A stretch of 64,000 bases of DNA from Deltaproteobacteria bacterium (lineage in GTDB: Bacteria; Desulfobacterota; Syntrophia; Syntrophales; UBA2210): contig JAFGTS010000011.1 of NCBI GenBank assembly GCA_016933965.1, forward strand, positions 1 to 64,000. The letters are read 5' to 3'. The notes below the pieces were generated by a model that was not told the DNA's origin, did not search any database, and worked only from the letters and a program-made list of their open reading frames with translations. Made by a program: the position numbers and the translations under genes. Below, piece by piece: positions 53,797 through 60,616 of this stretch. Numbering within the stretch: position 1 is the stretch's first letter; each line of letters begins with the position of its first letter.

Positions 53797-54501
53797 ATGG
53801 TCGTCGGAACAAATCCGCAGCTTGAAGATGGCTTCACCACAATAGCCAATGAACTTTCAGAAGCTTTCTTCCGTCTTCAACTATCAGGCAATCAATGGCG
53901 TATTCTGTGGGTTATTATCCGCAAGACGTATGGATGGAAAAAGAAGACAGCACAAATAAGTATAACCTACTTTGAGCAGAAGACGGGGCTGGGAAGACGC
54001 CACATTGTCCGAGCGTTAAACGACTTGGTTGAAAGAAGAATCATTACCAAAAATGACACTACTTTCGTCACAACATATGGTTTTCAAAAAGATTATTCAA
54101 AATGGGAACTATTACCAAAAAAGACACCGGTGACAAAATTGGTAACGGAACCATTACCAAAATTGGTACCCATTAAAGAAAAGAAACAAAATATATTATA
54201 TGTCCTTCATCACGCTGGCGAAAAAATCCTCTTACAAAATGCTGTGTCTGAAATTCTTGAGCTTTTGAATAAAGAGCGAATCAAGATTCTTGGACACAAC
54301 GGGATTAAATCCATCACCACCGATAAACAGATCATTGCCCGCTTAAAAGACGGGGGTAGCGTTCATGAATGTTGCCGAATAATTCTGACAAAATCGAAAG
54401 ACCCCTTCTTCAAGGAGAATCCCCGGTATTTTCATCCAGACACCCTTTTCAGGAAAAGCCATTGGCAAAAGTATCTTGATGAAGCGGAGTTAATGAAATG
54501 A
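53797..54501 (+). CDS. Phage RepO-like replication initiator
   Basis: The 234-residue protein has an N-terminal winged-helix phage replication protein O-type domain (DGFTTIANELSEAFFRLQLSGNQWRILWVIIRKTYGWKKK ... ISITYFEQKTGLGRRHIVRAL). The C-terminal segment NPRYFHPDTLFRKSHWQKYLDE resembles the end of phage replication organiser proteins. It should bind the element's origin and recruit the helicase encoded downstream. Its stop overlaps the next start by 4 bases. Confidence 0.82.
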   Translation: MVVGTNPQLEDGFTTIANELSEAFFRLQLSGNQWRILWVIIRKTYGWKKKTAQISITYFEQKTGLGRRHIVRALNDLVERRIITKNDTTFVTTYGFQKDYSKWELLPKKTPVTKLVTEPLPKLVPIKEKKQNILYVLHHAGEKILLQNAVSEILELLNKERIKILGHNGIKSITTDKQIIARLKDGGSVHECCRIILTKSKDPFFKENPRYFHPDTLFRKSHWQKYLDEAELMK

Positions 54502-54836
54502 CCGATGATGCTCTTACCCTGAGTGTACTTGATGCCATGGCTCTCAAGTACCATAGCGACCCTGTCATGATGAAGGAAATCGAGGACCGGATACGGTTCA
54601 TCCGAGAGAACGGAGAGCTGCGACCTTCGGTCCTCGACGAACTCAGGGAAACATGGGAACGGGATACGCAGGAGCAGATCGAGTTCTTGAAGCAGGATAC
54701 CGCCCTCTTGGGAGACATTGTGATGTTAGCACCAGACGAGAAGACCCGGCAGTACGCGGAGTACATACTTCGCATTGAGCAGGACGATCTCGCTGAACTC
54801 ATCGGAAAGGAGGAATTACCAAAATGGCTATCATAA
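54498..54836 (+). CDS. Small coupled protein of the replication module
   Basis: The product has 112 residues, acidic and all-helical by composition (for example DELRETWERDTQEQIEFLKQDT), with no recognised domain. It overlaps the initiator by 4 bases and the ATPase by 13. The position between a RepO-like protein and a helicase suggests a loader or a detached DnaB N-terminal-like domain; this is inference. Confidence 0.65.
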   Translation: MTDDALTLSVLDAMALKYHSDPVMMKEIEDRIRFIRENGELRPSVLDELRETWERDTQEQIEFLKQDTALLGDIVMLAPDEKTRQYAEYILRIEQDDLAELIGKEELPKWLS

Positions 54837-55639
54837 CAGACCTATCGAACTATGACGGAGAGGACAAGATCGTTTCCTCTTACGAAATGCAGAAGATATT
54901 ACAGAACCAAAGGCACTCATACAAGATCATGTCACACATCCCTTCACTGGACCGGCTCATTGACGGCTTCGTACCGGGAGAGCTTATCGTGATATCTGGA
55001 CCCACGAAGAACGGCAAGAGCCTTTTCTCGCAGACCCTCACGAAGAATTTTCATGACCAACATGCAATTTCGCTATGGTTCAGTTACGAACTTCCCCCGC
55101 ACCAGTTCCTTTCATGCTTCCCCGAACTGCCCCTGATATACATGCCGAAGATGCTCAGGTCTGCGGATTACGACTGGCTCGAACAACGCATCATGGAGAG
55201 CTTCACGAAGTACCGCACGAGGTTTATCTTTCTGGACCACCTGCATTACCTCGTGGACATGGCCCGTCTGCGAAACCCGTCGATTGAGATAGGTTCCGTC
55301 ATCCGGCGGCTCAAGCTGTTAGCAGTGCGCGAGGAGTTGGTAATCTTTCTCATGTGCCACACCAAGAAGTTCAACCGGGACGGCAACGACTTCGGGGAGA
55401 TCAGGGATTCATCGTTTGTGGAGCAGGAGAGCGACTGCGCTTTGATGGTCCGACGGTTCCCGGACATCGATGACAACGTTGCCTGTCTCATGGTGAACCA
55501 ACACCGGCGGACCGGAGTCCTGCAAAAAAAGGTATGGCTTGAAAAGCAAGGGAACTACTTAGTTGAGACGACGGATCGGGAAACTGATTTCGGTTCAAAA
55601 GAATGTCGTGAAACGGGAAGACGATACTGGGACGATTGA
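54824..55639 (+). CDS. Mini DnaB/RecA-type ATPase (replicative helicase-like)
   Basis: The 271-residue protein contains one RecA fold, like the C-terminal half of DnaB. IPSLDRLIDGFVPGELIVISGPTKNGKS gives the Walker A (59-66), a hydrophobic strand ending in Asp (FIFLDHLHYL) is Walker B, and VREELVIFLMCHTKKFNRDG and IRDSSFVEQESD match later motifs. Full DnaB is about 450 residues; the N-terminal domain is absent. It is probably the element's helicase. Confidence 0.83.
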   Translation: MAIITDLSNYDGEDKIVSSYEMQKILQNQRHSYKIMSHIPSLDRLIDGFVPGELIVISGPTKNGKSLFSQTLTKNFHDQHAISLWFSYELPPHQFLSCFPELPLIYMPKMLRSADYDWLEQRIMESFTKYRTRFIFLDHLHYLVDMARLRNPSIEIGSVIRRLKLLAVREELVIFLMCHTKKFNRDGNDFGEIRDSSFVEQESDCALMVRRFPDIDDNVACLMVNQHRRTGVLQKKVWLEKQGNYLVETTDRETDFGSKECRETGRRYWDD

Positions 55640-55663
55640 GATTCATAGGCACACTTTAGGCAC

Positions 55664-55909
55664 ATGGGAATGAAACGCTCTGGAATAACGCAGAAAAAAA
55701 CCGCGCAGGGGATTTGTAATCCCTCGTCACCGCGTCTTCTTACCATAAAGAAAGGTGCTGAGCGATTGGGTCTTACCGTTTGGGCAATGCGCGAGCGCGT
55801 ATGGGCGGGTGACATTCCTGTCGTACGGTTTCCCGGTGGCCGTAAAATGTACATAGATGTAAACGACCTTGAGGACTTCATTCAAAGGAACAAGACGGTT
55901 TTTGTATAA
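55664..55909 (+). CDS. Excisionase-like helix-turn-helix protein
   Basis: The 81-residue protein contains a MerR/Xis-type HTH_17: LLTIKKGAERLGLTVWAMRERVWAGDIPVVRFPGGRKMYIDVNDLEDFIQRNK. The first 25 residues are not conserved, so the real start may be later. Such proteins bend DNA for excision or act as regulators. Its presence without an integrase in view suggests the integrase lies beyond 64000. Confidence 0.8.
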   Translation: MGMKRSGITQKKTAQGICNPSSPRLLTIKKGAERLGLTVWAMRERVWAGDIPVVRFPGGRKMYIDVNDLEDFIQRNKTVFV

Positions 55910-55978
55910 GCCGTAAGGCACTACTTAGAAATTTTTTATCTAAATCATTAGGCAAATCAAGGCATAGGTGGCAGGCAC

Positions 55979-56593
55979 ATGGGCGGTTTTTGGTCGGGGT
56001 TCAAGATTAATTCAAAGGAAATAGCAGAACATCAAAATCGGATTGATATCCGATGGCTCAAAAAGCAGGGATGTCTCCGTCGTGGAATCACGACAACTCT
56101 CTCATGGGAATGCAGAGGAGTAAAAACTGGGGCCATTCAGTATCACGTTGAAGATAATCACGTAGTATTAAACTATCTATATCGGCGCAACGGTAATGAA
56201 GGGGAATCGGTGGAGCAGAAAATATTCTTTGACCGGACGCCCTGCAATTACGGCGGGTACAGGAGATGGCTTCGGTGTCCTCGCTGTTATCGGAGAGTTG
56301 CCGTCCTTTATGGGGCAGGGAAATATTTTTTTTGTCGCCATTGCCATGATCTGCACTATTTGAGCCAAAGGGAAAGCAGGATGGGACGACTTATTACTAA
56401 GGCCAGCAACATCCGGCGTCGACTTGGAGGGAGTGGCGATCTGATAGGCGTACCGTTCCCTTCCAAACCAAAGAACATGCACTGGAAGACTTACTGGAAG
56501 TTGAGAATAGAAAGCGAGAACGCCCGCACCTATTCTCTGATGATTGCTGCAAAACGAGTCGGGATCAAGCTCGATGAAGAAGAAACTGTATGA
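55979..56593 (+). CDS. Zinc-ribbon protein of prophage/island type
   Basis: The 204-residue protein starts MGGFWSGFKINSKEI. The middle contains a zinc ribbon CPRCYRRVAVLYGAGKYFFCRHCHDL with the pattern C-x2-C ... C-x2-C, followed by a basic helical part (RITKASNIRRRLGG-like) and the HWKTYWKLR motif. Its function is unknown; nucleic-acid binding is likely. It shares the start context GGCACATGGG with the excisionase-like gene. Confidence 0.72.
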   Translation: MGGFWSGFKINSKEIAEHQNRIDIRWLKKQGCLRRGITTTLSWECRGVKTGAIQYHVEDNHVVLNYLYRRNGNEGESVEQKIFFDRTPCNYGGYRRWLRCPRCYRRVAVLYGAGKYFFCRHCHDLHYLSQRESRMGRLITKASNIRRRLGGSGDLIGVPFPSKPKNMHWKTYWKLRIESENARTYSLMIAAKRVGIKLDEEETV

Positions 56594-56616
56594 AGATCAT
56601 ACTCATGGAGGTCACG

Positions 56617-57057
56617 ATGAAACAAAAGAAACGCCAACAACGATTGACACCCGGCGAGACGATCAGGGCGTATTGTATACATTGCACCGGGGGGAGTTTT
56701 CAGGCTGTAAAGGACTGTGACGCCACGGACCCAGAATATCATGCATGCTCCTTTCATAAATACCGTCTGGGAAAGGGACGTCCGTCAGTTAAGCTGATCC
56801 GTAAGTTCTGTCTTCAGTGCGCGGGCGGAAACCGTGTCCTAGTTGAAGACTGCGAAATAAATGATTGTCCCTGCCATCCCTTCCGAATGGGGAAGAATCC
56901 TGCATACGAGGGGAAAGGTCGGAGTGCGGAAGAACTGAGAAAGATTCTTCCTAAAAATAGGGGGCTTGTCAGTAATCTTTCCTTCGATTTTGGACAAACT
57001 CCCCTTCCCCCTACTCCTACCATTACCCGAATCGAGAAAATGGATTTGAGAGAATAA
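56617..57057 (+). CDS. Cys-rich protein with two zinc-finger-like repeats
   Basis: The product has about 146 residues. Two tandem repeats are visible: IRAYCIHCTGGSFQAVKDC ... HACSFHKYRLGKG, and IRKFCLQCAGGNRVLVEDC ... CPCHPFRMGKN. Each has C-x2-C-x-GG and a later Cys/His pair, suggesting two metal sites. The C-terminus is unstructured. GGAGGT is 5 bases before ATG 56617; the longer frame from 56590 overlaps the zinc-ribbon gene by 4 bases and is the alternative. Confidence 0.7.
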   Translation: MKQKKRQQRLTPGETIRAYCIHCTGGSFQAVKDCDATDPEYHACSFHKYRLGKGRPSVKLIRKFCLQCAGGNRVLVEDCEINDCPCHPFRMGKNPAYEGKGRSAEELRKILPKNRGLVSNLSFDFGQTPLPPTPTITRIEKMDLRE

Positions 57058-57154
57058 AATGCAGGTTAAGGGGGAAATCAACTTGTTCTTATCGGGAGAT
57101 ATTTCGAAGGTTACCGACGGCACCGTTTAATCATGTACGTAGTTCATTCAAAAC

Positions 57155-57290
57155 CAGAGCGCGGGTGCGATAACAACCAGCCCGAAGTCGGTTGTAAGTC
57201 CCGGAAGAAAACTTGATGCAACAACGGTCCTGCTAAGGCAGGTAGGAAGCCTAACCGAAAATGGGCTGCCCTTGGAAATTTTAAATAAGA
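57155..57290 (+). ncRNA. Structured RNA candidate, possibly a group II intron 5' fragment
   Basis: The 442-base gap between convergent genes holds a compact set of stems: ACAACC/GGTTGT (57172-57195), CCTGC-TAA-GGCAGG (57229-57242) and runs such as CCTAACCGAAAATGGGC. GTGCGATAAC at 57165 resembles a group II intron 5' end (GUGCG), and CTAACCGAAAA resembles intron domain I. No reverse transcriptase follows, so it would be a truncated remnant. The rest of the gap shows nothing that can be supported. Confidence 0.35.
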
Positions 57291-57499
57291 TGTCTCAGAA
57301 TGAAATAGTCTGTCCAGGTTACTGCTTACATATACAAAAGCACCTGTGTCCACATTCAGTCTCCGGAACATTTTATTGAATCCCGAATAAAAGGTACAGT
57401 GTTAATCGTGAAGCTATTGTAGGTTTTTACCTGTCGAGCTACCTGATTGTTCCGTATATCATTCATGGAAAAATGCAAAATAGTTTCTTTTTTAGACAA

Positions 57500-60400
57500 T
57501 CACAATGCCTTATCGATCAACGCCCGCACCTCGCCGATCTCCCTCGCCAATGCAAATTTCCAAATACCATAGGTTCCATCAGCATTCACTGCATTTACCC
57601 ACCTCTGAGCTGCTTGTGTTTTGACTTCCGTCAAATCGTCAAAACCCTTTGTTTCAAGTATCAGGTGAATAATAGGTGCGGTTTTCAGGCGAATAATGAA
57701 GTCAGGAATGTAATCATGGGGCTGGCCATTATGCAGATAAGGGATTGCAAAGCCGAGTCCGGTGTTTTTCACGAAGGCATCTACCATCTTATGAGAGTCG
57801 ATCAGATAGGTTGCGGACTGCTCCCATACTTTGGTATCGGCCACGGCGTAATTAAGATGGCTATTCACTACTTCACGAACATCTTTGCTTGTCCAATAGT
57901 CTACATCAGCAGTAGAACCAGGGCCACGATTGGTTTCATAACGCGGCACCTCCGGGGTTTCTCCTTGCGAGGTATCCGGTTTTATCGCTTCTATCAAGCG
58001 CTCTATCACCCAGCCATAATAGGGTGAAAGAAACACATCCAGGATATTGGCCGGTGCAATCGGTCTGACCTTTTTCTTGAGATAGTTCTTTACGATCCTT
58101 GCTATCTGAGGAAATAACACATGTACCGGCACCTCGCAACCCGGCTGAGAAGCATAATCATGTATCAGGTCCCGAGCCAGTTGAAAGGTCAGCTCCTGAA
58201 ATCTACGCCCCTGCCGATACGGATTCAGATCCACATTTTCCAGTTTACCCGGCCCAGTCAGTGAATAGCGTCCATTATTGTTGGGAAGCCCGGCCTTCAT
58301 CTGCACTTCTGGTGGAATTTTAAGTGGATCAAGATCGAGTGTTGCAATGGCATTCCAGTCAACGGTGATGCGATTGTGGATTGCCTGCCTGTAGCCATCC
58401 ACACGGGGAAAGGTAATTTCAAACCGTGCCTTGGCAGGAACGGCGTTTACATGGTAGCGTTTGGGAGGCTTTGTCGTTGTGCCGCCTGTGTTCTCCTTGA
58501 ATGGGATCACCTCGAATGGTACGCCGAAGACCTTTGCCACCTCTTCGGTCAGTTTGCCGTCTTCTCCGACCTGATAGCTGGAACGCCGCAATCCACGCCC
58601 CACTACCTGCTCGCAAAGCAGTTGTGACATGAAAGGACGCAGGCCGATAATATGAGTGACGGTGCTGCAATCCCACCCCTCGGTCAGCATTCCTACGCTG
58701 ACAATACAGCGCACATCCCGCCCCGGTGGGTGCAAGGGGCGGTTCAGTTTCTGCGCCAGCACCTCGAATCCTTCCGGGTAGAGTTGCCTCCCCTGCTTAT
58801 CCATCGGCCAGGCAATTTTCCCCACCGTGTCTAGGGTAAGGCGCATCCAGGTTGATTCGTCTCCCTTGCTCTCACCAGAATCGGTTTCGTGGATAACCTT
58901 GGAGTCAACTCGGATGGTGTATGTTGTGTCATCGGTATTGTGAAATGCTGCTATTCCCGCAGAGGGAATACCTGCCGGTTTCACATCATAGGCCAACCAT
59001 TCGTGGATCATCTTGGCAATTTTGGTGTTCTTGCAAACCAGGATAAACACTGGCGGACGGGGGTCTTCACTGTTATTCTCCCATTCTTGCCACAGATCAT
59101 CCCAAAGACCGGCCAACATGGCAATCGGCGTATTGACCCATTTCAGGATAGCTTCCGGTTTAGGGCTCCCTTTTTTGCCACCACGTTCAGCGGGGGTCAA
59201 CTTGGGGAGAATCCAGCGCCAGACGTTGAAATAACCAGGTATCTCCGCCCCGGTGGTATCCCGTACTGCAAGCTGAGGGATCTTTACCAGACCTGATTCA
59301 ATGGCGTCGGTCAGACCAAAATCGCTGACTACCCAAGGAAACGTGCGGTTGGTCTCCTGTCCCACCCGCCCCAGGTAATAGGGTGTTGCCGACAGATCGA
59401 CGCAGAAGTTGATCTTTCGCAACTTGTGTATTCGGTCCAGGCCATCAATCCAGACAGTTGCCTCTTTGAAGAACTCTTCGCTTTCCTCGGCCTCACCAAA
59501 CAGATCGTCCTCAGTTTCCTCTGCTTCGGGACGAGAAATTCGGTAGGCATGGTGCGCTTCATCGTTAAATACCAGGATGTTCTTTTTGCCGCCCACTTCC
59601 CGCCCCAAAACCCGGTTAATCATTGCGGTATCGCTTTCAACATACTTTAGCGATTCCACGAAAACCTTTTTCAGGTTACCATGCTTGTCCTTATCTTCGC
59701 TAATAAGGGTCAGCATCCCCGCGTCCAACTGCTTCTGAAAATCCTCCAAGGTGAGATAGCGCTTGCCCCGCGCCGTGGTAGTCTTTTTGCCGATGATAAT
59801 GGTCTCCTTCATCCGGATCGGAACACCTGTCTTCGTTACCTTGGCTCCGGTTCCGCCGGTCTTCACTCCTTGCGGCTCAAATATATGCCAGTTAGTCATC
59901 ATCACGCGACCCTTTGCAAGGTCGGGCATCAGGTGCGGCGGCACAAGATCACGAGTCCGATACAGGCTCGCTTCACCCCTGGACGGGTCAAGCTCCTGCA
60001 AACGGTTACGGATGGTAACGTTGGGACAGACGATCAAGATTACGTCGGAATACACGGCGTTCATCCGATCATTTACCTTATTCAGAATGCTCCATGCCGC
60101 CAGCATTCCCATGACGGTGGTCTTGCCCGAACCGGTGGCCATTTTACAGGCGTAACGCTGAAAGGCGCTGAACCCCTCGGCCTTGCGCTCGTCGCTTACA
60201 TCATCAAGTGGTATGTCGATCCCTTGCAGGAAATCTCCCCGCGCCTCGTTCAGGAAGATAATCGTCTCAGCCGCCTCAATCTGGGCGAAGAACAGCCGGT
60301 GCTGCCGCCCATCACGCCGCCAGTAATTGAGAAGTTCCTGTGTGGTGCGGGTAACACCCCCTTCACCACGGAGTGCCAGAGTCCGCCACTCCTTGACTCC

Positions 60401-60616
60401 CACCCGGATCTGGTTGACCAGAGTCAGTTCAAGCCACAGACCACGGGCTCCTTGAGCGGCATCGCTGGACGGTGCCTTGGGGTCACGGTAAAAATAACCT
60501 GCCATGCGGCGCCCCTTCCTCCGTTCAGGTTGGTGTCCCTCCTCGATGTACCAATGTTCAGCGGGTTCGTAGTAGGGGGAGTTCAGTATCGGTTGATTAA
60601 CCTCAAAGCCGCTCAT
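57500..60616 (-). CDS. Type III-like restriction enzyme subunit (Res, BPTD_3080-like)
   Basis: The 1038-residue SF2 helicase-nuclease has Walker A ATGSGKTT (160-167), DEAH in VFNDEAHHAYR (352-355), motif III VDLSATPYYLG and motif VI EQVVGRGLRR. A C-terminal PD-(D/E)xK-type site is formed by PDFIIRL and HLILETKGFD near residue 990-1010. It overlaps the methyltransferase gene by 4 bases, so the two are coupled. It would cut DNA lacking the partner's methylation. Confidence 0.9.
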   Translation of the reverse strand: MSGFEVNQPILNSPYYEPAEHWYIEEGHQPERRKGRRMAGYFYRDPKAPSSDAAQGARGLWLELTLVNQIRVGVKEWRTLALRGEGGVTRTTQELLNYWRRDGRQHRLFFAQIEAAETIIFLNEARGDFLQGIDIPLDDVSDERKAEGFSAFQRYACKMATGSGKTTVMGMLAAWSILNKVNDRMNAVYSDVILIVCPNVTIRNRLQELDPSRGEASLYRTRDLVPPHLMPDLAKGRVMMTNWHIFEPQGVKTGGTGAKVTKTGVPIRMKETIIIGKKTTTARGKRYLTLEDFQKQLDAGMLTLISEDKDKHGNLKKVFVESLKYVESDTAMINRVLGREVGGKKNILVFNDEAHHAYRISRPEAEETEDDLFGEAEESEEFFKEATVWIDGLDRIHKLRKINFCVDLSATPYYLGRVGQETNRTFPWVVSDFGLTDAIESGLVKIPQLAVRDTTGAEIPGYFNVWRWILPKLTPAERGGKKGSPKPEAILKWVNTPIAMLAGLWDDLWQEWENNSEDPRPPVFILVCKNTKIAKMIHEWLAYDVKPAGIPSAGIAAFHNTDDTTYTIRVDSKVIHETDSGESKGDESTWMRLTLDTVGKIAWPMDKQGRQLYPEGFEVLAQKLNRPLHPPGRDVRCIVSVGMLTEGWDCSTVTHIIGLRPFMSQLLCEQVVGRGLRRSSYQVGEDGKLTEEVAKVFGVPFEVIPFKENTGGTTTKPPKRYHVNAVPAKARFEITFPRVDGYRQAIHNRITVDWNAIATLDLDPLKIPPEVQMKAGLPNNNGRYSLTGPGKLENVDLNPYRQGRRFQELTFQLARDLIHDYASQPGCEVPVHVLFPQIARIVKNYLKKKVRPIAPANILDVFLSPYYGWVIERLIEAIKPDTSQGETPEVPRYETNRGPGSTADVDYWTSKDVREVVNSHLNYAVADTKVWEQSATYLIDSHKMVDAFVKNTGLGFAIPYLHNGQPHDYIPDFIIRLKTAPIIHLILETKGFDDLTEVKTQAAQRWVNAVNADGTYGIWKFALAREIGEVRALIDKAL

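Noticed and set aside
55706-55730. tRNA-Thr(UGU)-like anticodon arm (GGGGATTTGTAATCCCT)
   Set aside because: No T arm or acceptor follows and it lies inside the excisionase-like frame; probably chance.
55655-55982. Shared GGCACATGGG at the starts of two island genes
   Set aside because: A 10-base match at two starts is too short to claim a regulatory box without more copies.
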